Assembly (NCBI GenBank): GCA_938045275.1
Contig: CALIMV010000047.1
Span: 1-63,757 of the forward strand
Length of the DNA: 63,757 bases
Direction of reading: 5' to 3'
Source of the DNA: an uncultured Granulosicoccaceae bacterium
Lineage (GTDB): Bacteria; Pseudomonadota; Gammaproteobacteria; Granulosicoccales; Granulosicoccaceae
In this document: in pieces, positions 1 through 8,891 of the stretch
Numbering within the stretch: the stretch's first letter is position 1
Layout of the letters: each line of letters begins with the position of its first letter
Program-made: the position numbers and the translations under genes
Notes under the pieces: generated by a model
What the model was told of the DNA's origin: nothing
Seen by the model: only the letters and a program-made list of their open reading frames with translations
Databases searched by the model: none

Positions 1-849
1 TGACTCTTCGTAGTAACCCCATTCGATCATGCCGCCTTCGGGTGTTGTTGGGTCGCCTGTGTCACGCAAATAGGCTGAATTGCCTTGATCACGCAGCAGC
101 GGGTAGCCAATGTCTTTACCGGTGCCTTCGAATTCTTTGTATGGGCCGAACCACAATAAAGGATGATCGACAGGCATCACCGGTAAATCTTCACCAGCCA
201 TCTCAGCGATAAGTCGACCCCAAAGGCCAGCGCACACAACAACATAGTCTGCGGCTATGGGACCTCGTGAGGTCTCGACGCCAATAATTTTGCCATTGTC
301 GATTTTTAATCCCGTTGCAGAGGTATTGGCAAAGGCTTTGAGTTTTCCGGTTTTTACGGCTTGCTCAACAAGTTCACCTGCCACCACTTGAGATCGTGGT
401 GTTACTAAGCCAGCATCAGGATCCCACAGTGCACCTTGAATTTGATCTTCTTCCAGCAGTGGCATTTTTTCTTTTGCCTGTGCCGCGCTAATCATGTGCG
501 CGTTTGTTCCGAACGCTTTTCCTGAAGTGACTTTCCGTTTTAATTCGGCCATACGCTCATCATCCCCCACTCGAGCGACTTCAAGGCCGCCTACTTTTGC
601 GTAGCGTCCCATTTTCTCGTAGAAGTCGATGCTGTACATGGTGGTGTGACAGGTCATGTGATCGTGAGCGGTTGCATAACAGAAATCAGATGCATGCGAA
701 GTAGAGCCGATATCAGTTGGGATGGCCGATTTGTCGATACCCACGATATCGTCCCAACCGCGCTCTATAAGATGGTGGACGACCGATGCACCAACGATGC
801 CTCCCTGGCCAACGATGACGACTTTTGCTTTATCTGGAAAATTGGCCAT
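1..849 (-). CDS. FAD-dependent oxidoreductase, dimethylglycine/sarcosine dehydrogenase-like (C-terminus cut by window edge)
   Basis: The gene reads leftward from an ATG at 849 and stays open to base 1, so only the first 283 residues are visible. The N-terminus carries a Rossmann dinucleotide-binding motif (VIVGQGGIVGASVVHHL, about residues 9-25), followed by a stretch resembling the DAO flavoprotein fold (GSTSHASDF), as in dimethylglycine and sarcosine dehydrogenases. The visible C-terminal part (GMIEWGYYEES) resembles the end of the DAO domain of DMGDH-like proteins, which in that family is followed by FAO and GcvT folate-binding domains. Those would lie outside the window. Such enzymes N-demethylate glycine derivatives and pass C1 units to tetrahydrofolate. 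The MttB homologue 3 kb away fits methylated-amine metabolism. The substrate cannot be told from this half. Confidence 0.8.
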   Translation of the reverse strand, partial: MANFPDKAKVVIVGQGGIVGASVVHHLIERGWDDIVGIDKSAIPTDIGSTSHASDFCYATAHDHMTCHTTMYSIDFYEKMGRYAKVGGLEVARVGDDERMAELKRKVTSGKAFGTNAHMISAAQAKEKMPLLEEDQIQGALWDPDAGLVTPRSQVVAGELVEQAVKTGKLKAFANTSATGLKIDNGKIIGVETSRGPIAADYVVVCAGLWGRLIAEMAGEDLPVMPVDHPLLWFGPYKEFEGTGKDIGYPLLRDQGNSAYLRDTGDPTTPEGGMIEWGYYEES

Positions 850-1103
850 ATATGTGATTCGTACTCGTTTTGGAGAGCCAGACTATAGCGCTCTCAATTG
901 CTAACTTTATGATTGAGCCTGCATCAATGCGGCATTTTTGTACCGTCTTGCGACGATACCAACCATAGATGCCGGTGCAGCGATAAAAAGCCGTGGTTAG
1001 GCTGATCAATTCGTTAGATTATCACGCAATTACACGCCGTTACATTGTCTATAAACGGCAGTGTTAGACTTTTCTTATGTAAGCGAAAAAGGTGATATTC
1101 GCG

Positions 1104-2123
1104 ATGGCGTTGCAATCTGGAAGTTTGAGAAGAACAGGGCCATGGTACTTATGCGCAGGAGTGGGTATTTTTGCCAGTGCGCTTGTGTACTATGTGGTTT
1201 TTCGATCACAACTACCTTGGCCTATTCATCTTTTTGATCTTGAGTGGGTGCGCCTTAGTCAACTGAACGACTACAGTAACGGCAGCTATCCGAGCTTCGC
1301 TTTTGCGCTGAGCATGGGGCTCATCGCAGTCGGCTTGTTCTCTACACAGCGTTCTTCAACAGTTAAAGCCATATTGGGAATTTGGGCGGTTGGTCTGCTG
1401 CATGAAATATGTATCAGCATTTTCACTCTGACCGACGTATTGGCTGGTACCCTGGGTGCGGTAGTGGCATTGTGCATAGGAGTCATTGCCACTATAAAAT
1501 CGTTGCATCCGGTTTCGTCCTCATCATCCGATATGCCGGCAGCTGCAAAGCAAACAGTTTCGTTTTTGCCAACCATTTCTGATCGAAGCAAACTCACCCT
1601 ATTATTGTTGTCATCAATAGCGTTTGCCACAGGTACATCGCCGTACCGGGAGACAAGCACAAGCCATTGTCTTGAATCCGATGTAAATGGTACCTGCATT
1701 AGCACGTCTACTCAGGGCACGCCTGTTTACATGAGCTACGCTGAATTGCGCAGTGCGGTTAAAATCGTTGAATCCAGAACACTGACATCAGTACAACGCA
1801 TCAATTTATACGGAAGCTATTTGTTCGCAAACGAACTCAATACAGGCGTTCATATTATAGATAACAGTAATCCTGCCTCTCCAAAACGGCTTGGGTTTAT
1901 CGAAATTCCAGGCAATTTGGACATTGCAATCAGAGACGGTGCGCTCTATGCAGACAGCTACATAGATCTGGTTACGATAGATATCAGTGATATTGAAAAC
2001 ATCTTTGAGGTTAGTCGAGTAGAAGGCGTGTTTCCGTACAACTCAAGACAGAATATTCCTGACGATGTAGAACTGATTGGGGAAATTGATAAAAGTCTCG
2101 GCGTTGTTGTTGGATACCGATAG
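1104..2123 (+). CDS. Membrane protein with VanZ-like transmembrane domain and LVIVD propeller repeat
   Basis: The protein has 339 residues from ATG 1104, preceded by AAAAAGGTG. An in-frame GTG at 1092 is possible but has poorer spacing. The first 145 residues hold four hydrophobic segments. The SYPSF motif and the DVLAGTLGAVVAL segment resemble VanZ-like membrane domains. A fifth hydrophobic segment (TLLLLSSIAFATG) precedes an extracytoplasmic part containing GVHIIDNSNPASPKRLG and VTIDISD, typical of LVIVD beta-propeller repeats. The C-terminus has too few repeats for a whole propeller. The downstream lipoprotein starts 9 bp later and carries more repeats, so the two may act together on the cell surface or in the periplasm. 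No enzymatic motif is visible, and the VanZ relationship is a visual match only. Confidence 0.6.
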   Translation: MALQSGSLRRTGPWYLCAGVGIFASALVYYVVFRSQLPWPIHLFDLEWVRLSQLNDYSNGSYPSFAFALSMGLIAVGLFSTQRSSTVKAILGIWAVGLLHEICISIFTLTDVLAGTLGAVVALCIGVIATIKSLHPVSSSSSDMPAAAKQTVSFLPTISDRSKLTLLLLSSIAFATGTSPYRETSTSHCLESDVNGTCISTSTQGTPVYMSYAELRSAVKIVESRTLTSVQRINLYGSYLFANELNTGVHIIDNSNPASPKRLGFIEIPGNLDIAIRDGALYADSYIDLVTIDISDIENIFEVSRVEGVFPYNSRQNIPDDVELIGEIDKSLGVVVGYR

Positions 2124-2132
2124 GGGGAGAAC

Positions 2133-2981
2133 ATGAATCTCATTATTAATACGAATATTGTGCGTGTGGCTACGATTGCTTTTGTATTGGTGGTAGTTAG
2201 TGCGTGTGAAGGTGAAGGCAGTTCTTCTTCTGGAAGTACTGGTAGTGTAACAGGCGTTGCCGGTTCAACTTCACGCATGGCAATTCAGGATGATTATCTG
2301 TACGCAATTGCAGACAACAAGATACAACTATTTCTGATTGACATTCCCAAGATACCCAACCCATGGGCAACCGTACCGGTTGATTGGGGTATACAGACGT
2401 TGTTTCCGTACGAAGATTATCTGTTGGTCGGTGCAGCGGATGGCATTCATATTCTGGACAACAGCGACCCGGCCAATCCGAGCGTGGTAGGTGGTTTGAC
2501 GCATGCCCGTACCATTGACCCAGTCGTCGCAAAAGATGGATATGCATATGTGACGCTTAAAAATGATCCTCAGGCGAGTAATCAGGTTGCCGACCAAATG
2601 AATGTGGTTGATCTGGCTGATATAAGAAACCCGCAGCTGGTTAAGGAGATCGGGATGCTATCGCCTGAGGGCCTGGTCGCGATAGACAACCGCTTGTTTG
2701 TTTGTGATGGGCCGGCTGGGTTAAAGCAATATAACTTAGATGATCCAGCTAATCCGTTATTTGTGGACGTGATCCGTGATGTCGATTGTAACGATGTGAT
2801 CGCTACTGGCGGTGTTGACCGATATATCACGTCCGCGAATATACTTTATGTGATTACCGATACAAGCTTGCGACAGTACGACTACAGCGTATCGCCACCG
2901 GCTTTACTCAGTATCATTGAAACGGAGTCTATGTCTGCTGATGCTTTAATCAAGGCATTGAGCGGTAAGATGCAGATCTAA
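2133..2981 (+). CDS. Lipoprotein with LVIVD beta-propeller repeats
   Basis: This 282-residue protein has a clear Shine-Dalgarno (GGGGAGA) before its ATG. A hydrophobic signal peptide ends in a lipobox (VVVSAC, Cys25), followed by a Ser/Gly-rich linker, so it should be lipidated after export. The body contains repeats of the form GIHILDNSDPANP, MNVVDLADIRNPQ and LKQYNLDDPANPLF, which define the LVIVD repeat family of bacterial surface beta-propellers. It is almost certainly co-transcribed with the membrane protein 9 bp upstream, which carries a similar motif. The role is unknown; LVIVD proteins are generally thought to mediate binding at the cell surface. The C-terminus ends without an anchor. 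Confidence 0.7.
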   Translation: MNLIINTNIVRVATIAFVLVVVSACEGEGSSSSGSTGSVTGVAGSTSRMAIQDDYLYAIADNKIQLFLIDIPKIPNPWATVPVDWGIQTLFPYEDYLLVGAADGIHILDNSDPANPSVVGGLTHARTIDPVVAKDGYAYVTLKNDPQASNQVADQMNVVDLADIRNPQLVKEIGMLSPEGLVAIDNRLFVCDGPAGLKQYNLDDPANPLFVDVIRDVDCNDVIATGGVDRYITSANILYVITDTSLRQYDYSVSPPALLSIIETESMSADALIKALSGKMQI

Positions 2982-3083
2982 TTAGCGCACTTGGTAACAG
3001 GTTGCTAATTGAGTAACGCATGTATTTGCCTGTGATTCAAACGTTGAGTTCATGAATCACGCCAAAGTCAAATTCGGTTGGGT

Positions 3084-3869
3084 TCAATCTTGGCGTCCAT
3101 AAAATGTGGTACGAGCCGACGCTGATAAACTAATACCTGGCTCGGTATTATAGGCAAGCACAGCTAGCATCCGCGTAGTATCACCGCTGGTTGGTGTCAC
3201 GCGGTGCAGCGAGTTTCGACCACGAAACAGTGCCAAGTCACCTGGATTTATATCAAGTGTGTCAACGGAAATTTGCCCATCCAATACCTTACCAACAAGT
3301 TCAAAGTTCATATCACCGGCATCGGCATTTCTAGCATCTTTTACATACTGAAAAACACCACCGCCTTCTGGTTTTTGAATTAACAGTGTGATAGCAAAAG
3401 AGGAGTTGTCAAAGTGCCAGCCAAGTTCTTGGCCATCAGCGGCATAGTGAAGATTGATCGATGAAAGTGGATCGGCGTATTCGTAAAGTCCAGGCTCTGC
3501 CAGCACTACGCATAAAAATTGCTTAAATGCTTCACTGTTGTAGAGCTCCTGCAGCACAGATGTCGCCGGGATTTGATCTGTAGTTATACAACCTTTGGAT
3601 GAGGTGACACATCGATTTCTAGGGTGCTCTGCGGCATAGTTTGTGTCCTTGTCGGCGAGGTAGACATTATGAGAACTATCTTTAAAGTATGCCAGGTGAG
3701 CGTTCTGTTCACCTTCAAGTCGGATGGAATCTACAGCGGCATCGGTCAGTAAGTCGCGAAGCAGCAACACACCGTCTTTATCTAACAATTGTTGGCATTG
3801 GATAGCATATTGTTTATCTCTAATTGGGTGTTGGCTGAGGTTTAGGAGTCTCGAAAGGTCGTTTTTCAT
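3084..3869 (-). CDS. Fe(II)/2-oxoglutarate-dependent oxygenase family protein
   Basis: The protein has 261 residues. The metal triad is visible as WHFD (His152, Asp154) and LHRV (His222), and Arg233 in the TTRML segment is the expected 2-oxoglutarate ligand. The ligands sit on a jelly-roll-like core (TLLIQKPEGGGVFQYV, then GDLALFRGRNS). Members hydroxylate small molecules with oxygen and 2-oxoglutarate. The gene stands alone, between the propeller lipoprotein (convergent) and the MttB homologue (divergent). It is one of four Fe/2OG oxygenases in the window. The substrate is unknown. The start ATG at 3869 is the natural one for the reading frame. Confidence 0.75.
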   Translation of the reverse strand: MKNDLSRLLNLSQHPIRDKQYAIQCQQLLDKDGVLLLRDLLTDAAVDSIRLEGEQNAHLAYFKDSSHNVYLADKDTNYAAEHPRNRCVTSSKGCITTDQIPATSVLQELYNSEAFKQFLCVVLAEPGLYEYADPLSSINLHYAADGQELGWHFDNSSFAITLLIQKPEGGGVFQYVKDARNADAGDMNFELVGKVLDGQISVDTLDINPGDLALFRGRNSLHRVTPTSGDTTRMLAVLAYNTEPGISLSASARTTFYGRQD

Positions 3870-4149
3870 TGGGTATTTTCAGAATTGTCTATTGCTAAAG
3901 TATATACAAAGGTGGCTGATGTCGCGGTTGACTTTGGTCGATAAGATTGTAAGTAGCGACAAAATCGTGATTATGAGAATCGTACTTGCAGGCACAGCAG
4001 CACGTTTATTCCTGTTGTATTCAATTCAGCGTCCTTGGTTACTTATTTGCCAAAGTGACGCTAATAGTCAACAATGCGGTAAAGATCGCTGGTTTTATCC
4101 ACACTGACGAATTTATACGGCAAGTTAGCTGGACTGGGTTGAGAAAAAA

Positions 4150-5739
4150 ATGAGTAAGAACGATAGAACTACCGATTCAGCAGCTGCATCAATTCGGCCT
4201 AGGAAACGCCGAAAAAGAAGGCCAGCCCCCGCTAGTGCAACTATCCCACAAATGCCACGCATGCAGTTGCGCAGTCCCTTTCAAGCACTCAGGCCTTTGA
4301 GTGAAGAGCAACTGGAAGACATCCATGTTGCATCAATGCGTTTGCTAGAAGAGCAGGGTATTGAAGTGATGGGTGAGCTAGCGCTCCAGAAATTCAGGGA
4401 TGCCGGCGCTGCGGTGTCGAACAAGGGTATCGTGCGCATGGAGCGTGAGTTGGTGATGCAAACTATTTCCAGTGCGCCGGAGTCATTTAGTCTTGAACCG
4501 CGCAATAAGGAAAACGCCATTATCTGCGGCGGTGATGCGATTAATTTTGGGTTGGTGTCAGGTCCTCCCAACGTACACGACTGCGTTAATGGGCGACGTG
4601 CTGGCAATATCGAAGACTATAAGAAACTCATTCGCTTGGGACAGCATTTTAACGTCATCTCATTTTTTGGTAACCAGGCACTGGCGCCAACTGATCTGGC
4701 GGTAAACACGCGGCACTTGGATACCACTTACTACAATCTTGTGTTAGCTGATAAAGCCATGCTTGCCACTGGTATTGGTGGGGGGCGTGCCAGAGATGCT
4801 GTAGAGCTCAATGCCATTGCCAAAGGTATGAGCCTCGATGAAATTCAGCATGTACCATCGGTCATGACCAACATTAATATCAATTCTCCGCGCAAACTGG
4901 ATGATTCGATGGCCTATGGTGCTATGCAAATGGCAATGCTGGGTCAGCCCACGGTGGTAACCCCGTTTACTTTAATGGGTGCTATGACACCGGCTACAAT
5001 GGCCGGAGCGCTAGTGCAACAAAATGCCGAAGCTCTACTGGGTATTGCGTTGGTTCAGTTAACCCGTCCGGGTGCACCTGTGGTTTATGGCGCATTTACA
5101 TCTAACGTCGATATGCGATCAGGTTCACCCGCTTTTGGTACTCCTGAAAATGCGTTGGCTAATATCGCCAGCGGTCAGCTCGCCAGACGTTATAAGTTAC
5201 CGTATCGTACTAGCGCTTGTAATGCGTCCAATACAACCGATAGTCAGGCCACATGGGAAACTCAGATGTCATTATGGAGTGCTGTAATGGGGCATGGCAA
5301 TCTGATATACCACGCCGCAGGTTGGCTTGAAGGTGGTCTGGTAGCCTCTTTCGAGAAGCTGGTTCAGGACTGTGAAATGTTGCAGCATATGTCAAAGATG
5401 CTTCAACCAATAACCATTACATTAGACGAAATTGGATTGGACGCAATGGAGGAGGTAGGTCCTGGTGGCCATTTTTTTGGTTGCGATCATACTATGCAAC
5501 GTTTTAAATCAGCCTTTTACGAACCCATTTTGAGTGATTGGCAGAATCATGAGAATTGGCAATTGGCAGGAGCAAAAGATGCCACAACACGAGCAACGGA
5601 AGTTTGGCAAAAAGCGTTGAATGAATATGAAGAGCCAGCCATTGACCCGGCAGTTAAAGAGGCGCTGGCAGACTATGTTGCAAATAAAAAAGAGTCTATG
5701 GGGCGCGACGAGCCTTTGTTGGAACCGGTTCCGCTTTAA
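4150..5739 (+). CDS. MttB-family (trimethylamine methyltransferase-like) protein without pyrrolysine
   Basis: This 529-residue protein has an Arg/Lys-rich N-terminal extension (about 40 residues, PRKRRKRR), then the TIM-barrel fold of the MttB family (LSEEQLEDIH at about 54, followed by a Gly/Ala-rich barrel). True trimethylamine methyltransferases read an in-frame amber codon as pyrrolysine. Here the frame is uninterrupted with no internal TAG, so this belongs to the non-Pyl branch, which includes glycine betaine:corrinoid methyltransferases and many uncharacterised aerobic homologues. No corrinoid protein (MttC/MtgC type) lies next to it. The DMGDH-like gene at the left edge supports a methylated-amine or betaine theme. 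It is separated from both neighbours by more than 180 bp and is probably monocistronic. Confidence 0.8.
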   Translation: MSKNDRTTDSAAASIRPRKRRKRRPAPASATIPQMPRMQLRSPFQALRPLSEEQLEDIHVASMRLLEEQGIEVMGELALQKFRDAGAAVSNKGIVRMERELVMQTISSAPESFSLEPRNKENAIICGGDAINFGLVSGPPNVHDCVNGRRAGNIEDYKKLIRLGQHFNVISFFGNQALAPTDLAVNTRHLDTTYYNLVLADKAMLATGIGGGRARDAVELNAIAKGMSLDEIQHVPSVMTNININSPRKLDDSMAYGAMQMAMLGQPTVVTPFTLMGAMTPATMAGALVQQNAEALLGIALVQLTRPGAPVVYGAFTSNVDMRSGSPAFGTPENALANIASGQLARRYKLPYRTSACNASNTTDSQATWETQMSLWSAVMGHGNLIYHAAGWLEGGLVASFEKLVQDCEMLQHMSKMLQPITITLDEIGLDAMEEVGPGGHFFGCDHTMQRFKSAFYEPILSDWQNHENWQLAGAKDATTRATEVWQKALNEYEEPAIDPAVKEALADYVANKKESMGRDEPLLEPVPL

Positions 5740-5840
5740 AACCTAATTGTTCCCCGGGTTTTAGGTGCTCACAGCATTCGGTTGTACAAATTCAGTTGAA
5801 TGGCAATATTCACGCCGAGTATTCTGTTCTGCGGCAGCTA

Positions 5841-5869
5841 AGCACATTTGCCCGTACAGCAAATGTGCT
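5841..5869. terminator. 11-bp perfect hairpin between convergent genes
   Basis: AGCACATTTGC and GCAAATGTGCT form a perfect 11-bp stem around a 7-nt loop. It lies between the convergent ends of the MttB homologue and the DUF1127 gene. There is no T-run on either side, so it may be a bidirectional 3'-end hairpin rather than a classical intrinsic terminator. Confidence 0.5.
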
Positions 5870-5928
5870 CGCCCACACAGTATTTCATCAGATCAATATC
5901 CCGTGGTTAACATTAATATTTGACCGTT

Positions 5929-6309
5929 TTATGCGACTTCCTGTCGTGCTCCGCTGCCAGTTGGGCTGTGCGTTGGTTGGTCGGTATCGTAGGTCGGGCG
6001 CCCGTTTATAACGGCGTCAGTGATCATGCCGCGATTGATGCCAATATCTTGCAGTTCACGATCTGAGTAATGACTTAGCTCACGAATAGCCTTAAGTTGT
6101 TTAATTCGCTGGCTGTCCAGCTTCTGCTTGGTTGCCGAGCCATCCCATGGCCAGTTTTGAATGCCGCCAAGCAGCTCGTCACGTAAAATACCAATGTCTT
6201 GTAGCGTCTTTTTGTCTTGCATTAACAGTATTCTGCGAGCTGCAATACGACCGCGTCTGATCATGTAATTTTCGTAAATTGTGCCAAAGGCTTTAAGTTG
6301 TTTAAACAT
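5929..6309 (-). CDS. Protein with two DUF1127 (YjiS-like) modules
   Basis: The protein has 126 residues. DUF1127 proteins are usually 45-90 residues with one arginine-rich helical module. Here two copies are visible: ARRILLMQDKKTLQDIGILR at about 24-43 and REL.HYSDRELQDIGINRGM at about 76-95. They share the DRELxDIGIxR core and are separated by a linker with a Trp-rich segment. The C-terminal 20 residues are polar and probably disordered. Single-module relatives in alphaproteobacteria have been linked to RNA binding and phosphate or carbon signalling, but nothing here shows the role. It is transcribed divergently from the LysR-type regulator and ends convergently with the MttB gene. Confidence 0.7.
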   Translation of the reverse strand: MFKQLKAFGTIYENYMIRRGRIAARRILLMQDKKTLQDIGILRDELLGGIQNWPWDGSATKQKLDSQRIKQLKAIRELSHYSDRELQDIGINRGMITDAVINGRPTYDTDQPTHSPTGSGARQEVA

Positions 6310-6461
6310 TTTATTCTCTCATTCGAGTAAAGTTACAAGTGTTCCGAGCTCGAAACCTATACAGTGTTTCGGCTTCACGCAAGGAAGATAAAGGCTATCG
6401 GCAGCCTCTACAAACGATAGTTTTTTGCACCCATGATTAGAAAATCTATAGGCAACTTCTG

Positions 6462-7397
6462 ATGGCCGGACCGCTACCCTTTAATGCACTCCACGCTTTT
6501 GTTGTGGCTGCCAGGCACGGTAGTTTTAGTAAGGCTGCGGAGGAAATGCATGTAACACCCGCTGCTGTTAGTCAGCAAATTAGAACTCTGGAAGACTTAC
6601 TAGGTGTGCAACTGTTTCATCGGCTGCATCGTGGTCTGACGCTTACCGACGCGGGTCGAGCCGGTTTGGACCAGATGCAGGACGGGTTCGATAGTTTGTA
6701 CGCTGCCGTTCATCAGATTACCGATGGGCCGGCACAGCTTGAGCTTAATATCTGGGCATCGCCGACCTTCGCATCCAAGTGGTTGATGCCGCGCATGCAC
6801 AGGTTTCGTGACGCTCACCCTGAAATAGATCTTCGTATTTCTGGCAGTGCCAGCTTGATCGATTCCGAAGCAACCGCACCCTCATTGAGCGCTGAAATAT
6901 TAAAGGCGCATAATATCGATGTTGCCATACGCTTTGGCAGCGGCAATTATCCTGGATGTGTAGTCGATCGAATTATGGAAGTCGATGCAATCACTTTATG
7001 TAGCCCAGCCTTGCTTCAGAACAAAAATGGTCCGTCCCTTGAGAAACCCGAAGATCTCATTCATCACACACTTTTACATGATGAAAGCCCGTATGAAGGA
7101 CGACCCCAATGGAAAAGTTGGTTTAAAAACGCAGGAATGGAAAAAGTAACTTGCCAGAGCAACCTTTATTTCAATAGTGTGCAACTTGCGTTGTCAGCAG
7201 CTATCGAGGGGCAAGGGGTAGTGCTAACGCTCGATAAGTTGTCTCAATACGATATTGATAAAGGCCACTTGGTACGAATATTTGATATGCCGATGGAAGT
7301 AGAGCACGGATATCATGTGGTAAGCCTTGATGGTGCCCAGAGTGATCCATGTGTTATCGCTTTTAAGCGCTGGTTGATGGACGAAGTGTTGCTCTGA
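6462..7397 (+). CDS. LysR-type transcriptional regulator, GcvA/GcdR-like
   Basis: The protein has 311 residues. The N-terminal winged helix (PFNALHAFVVAARHGSFSKA to about residue 65) is of the GcvA subgroup, followed by a periplasmic-binding-protein-like effector domain (about 90-305). It ends 78 bp from the 3' end of glutaryl-CoA dehydrogenase, which is convergent. LysR regulators beside gcdH (GcdR-type) control glutarate and lysine degradation in other proteobacteria, and a T-N11-A dyad lies in front of gcdH (8708-8732). Regulation of gcdH by this protein is therefore likely but inferred. The usual arrangement is divergent; the convergent order here is less common. Confidence 0.85.
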   Translation: MAGPLPFNALHAFVVAARHGSFSKAAEEMHVTPAAVSQQIRTLEDLLGVQLFHRLHRGLTLTDAGRAGLDQMQDGFDSLYAAVHQITDGPAQLELNIWASPTFASKWLMPRMHRFRDAHPEIDLRISGSASLIDSEATAPSLSAEILKAHNIDVAIRFGSGNYPGCVVDRIMEVDAITLCSPALLQNKNGPSLEKPEDLIHHTLLHDESPYEGRPQWKSWFKNAGMEKVTCQSNLYFNSVQLALSAAIEGQGVVLTLDKLSQYDIDKGHLVRIFDMPMEVEHGYHVVSLDGAQSDPCVIAFKRWLMDEVLL

Positions 7398-7475
7398 TTT
7401 CGGCGAAAAATGCTGGATTACAGCCAGTGGAAATATCAACTAGCCAATTCTCTAGCACCAAATTATAAAATACTT

Positions 7476-8690
7476 CTAAAAGAACGCCTGCAATCCGGTC
7501 TGTGCTCTGCCAAGTATTAGAGCATGAATATCGTGTGTACCTTCGTAAGTGTTGACAGCCTCCAGATTCATCACGTGGCGGATAACACCGTATTCATCTG
7601 AAACGCCATTACCGCCGTGCATGTCGCGTGCTACTCGAGCGATATCGAGCGCTTTACCGCAGTTGTTGCGTTTCATTAGTGAGATAAGTTCTGCTGGCGC
7701 TCTGTGCTCATCAAATAGACGACCAAGACGCAAGCAGCCTTGAAGTCCGAGCGATATCTCAGTTTGCATGTCAGCAAGTTTTTTCTGAATTAACTGATTT
7801 TGCGCTAACGGGCGGCCAAACTGTTTGCGGTCCATAGTGTATTGCCGGGCTGCGTGCCAGCAAAATTCTGCAGCTCCCATACTGCCCCATGAAATACCAT
7901 AGCGCGCTCGATTCAGGCAACCGAATGGTCCCGGCAGGCCGCTGACATTGGGTAACAAATTATCTTCAGTGACAAAAACCTCGTCCATGTGGATCATGCC
8001 TGTTATCGAGGCACGTAAACTGAATTTGCCTTCGATCTTTGGTGCAGATAATCCCTTCATACCTTTTTCAAGTACAAAGCCTTTGATTTTACCTTCGTGC
8101 GCATCTGATTTTGCCCAGACGACAAACACATCTGCAATAGGAGAATTAGTAATCCAGTTTTTAGCGCCTGATAAAGAATAACCACCATCAACAACTTTCG
8201 CACGAGTAAGCATGCTGCTCGGGTCTGATCCATGATCGGGTTCGGTTAAGCCAAAGCACCCAACATGTTCACCAGTGGCAAGTTTGGGTAAGTATTTTTC
8301 GCGTTGTGCGTCGGTGCCGTATGCGAAAATAGGGTGCATGACCAAACTGGATTGAACCGACATAGCTGAGCGATAACCGCTGTCTACACGCTCAACTTCA
8401 CGGGCTACCAAGCCATAGGATACATAGCTGGCATCAACACCACCATACTGTTCAGGAATGGTTGAACCCAATAAGCCCAGCTCCCCAAATTCATTCATAA
8501 TATTGCGATCGAACACTTCGTTTCGATTGGCATCAACTACGCGCGACATCAAGCGGTCCTGACAGTAACTACGCGCCGTGTCACGAATCATCCGCTCTTC
8601 TTCGCTCAATTGTTCTTCGAGCAGAAAAGGGTCTTCCCAGGCGAGTTTTGGATTCTTGGCTCGGGCAGTTTCTGGTGAATTCGTGGCCAT
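7476..8690 (-). CDS. gcdH: Glutaryl-CoA dehydrogenase
   Basis: This 404-residue acyl-CoA dehydrogenase has the features of the GCDH branch: an N-terminal [15 protein letters not shown] segment, [14 protein letters not shown] in the FAD-binding middle domain, the [18 protein letters not shown] signature, and the catalytic glutamate in TYEGTHD (Glu383) near the C-terminus. It oxidises and decarboxylates glutaryl-CoA to crotonyl-CoA with electron transfer flavoprotein as acceptor, in lysine, tryptophan and glutarate degradation. No glutaryl-CoA:CoA transferase follows it, although a CaiB/BaiF transferase occurs at 30.6 kb. An inverted repeat with LysR-box spacing lies 18-42 bp upstream of the start. 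Confidence 0.92.
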   Translation of the reverse strand: MATNSPETARAKNPKLAWEDPFLLEEQLSEEERMIRDTARSYCQDRLMSRVVDANRNEVFDRNIMNEFGELGLLGSTIPEQYGGVDASYVSYGLVAREVERVDSGYRSAMSVQSSLVMHPIFAYGTDAQREKYLPKLATGEHVGCFGLTEPDHGSDPSSMLTRAKVVDGGYSLSGAKNWITNSPIADVFVVWAKSDAHEGKIKGFVLEKGMKGLSAPKIEGKFSLRASITGMIHMDEVFVTEDNLLPNVSGLPGPFGCLNRARYGISWGSMGAAEFCWHAARQYTMDRKQFGRPLAQNQLIQKKLADMQTEISLGLQGCLRLGRLFDEHRAPAELISLMKRNNCGKALDIARVARDMHGGNGVSDEYGVIRHVMNLEAVNTYEGTHDIHALILGRAQTGLQAFF

Positions 8691-8707
8691 GCAGTTAGTC
8701 TCTGAAA

Positions 8708-8732
8708 TATGCTTGTCAATCTAACAAGCATA
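8708..8732. promoter_or_regulatory. Inverted repeat with LysR-box (T-N11-A) spacing upstream of gcdH
   Basis: TATGCTTGT, a 7-nt spacer and ACAAGCATA form a perfect 9-bp interrupted dyad. Within it T8714 and A8726 are separated by 11 nt, the T-N11-A pattern of LysR-type recognition sites. It lies 18-42 bp upstream of the gcdH start, and the LysR gene is directly downstream of gcdH. It could also act as an mRNA hairpin. Confidence 0.55.
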
Positions 8733-8891
8733 GTACTATAAAGGGGAGCTTTGTACTTTTGAACTACACTGCAATCAAGTGGGTATTCTGTGAACGAATA
8801 CAAGCTGTCTGTAAAACACTATAAGCGGGGTAGATTAGTTTGGCGGCTATTGCCTTTGTGCTCAAAAATAGACAGTCATACTGTTCGGTGT

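Noticed and set aside
3724-4107. Plus-strand open frame of 127 codons overlapping the 2OG oxygenase start
   Set aside because: It lies partly antisense to a real gene, has no ribosome site and no recognisable domain, and ends in intergenic DNA.
4150-5739. Pyrrolysine-containing trimethylamine methyltransferase
   Set aside because: There is no in-frame TAG anywhere in the frame, which such enzymes require.
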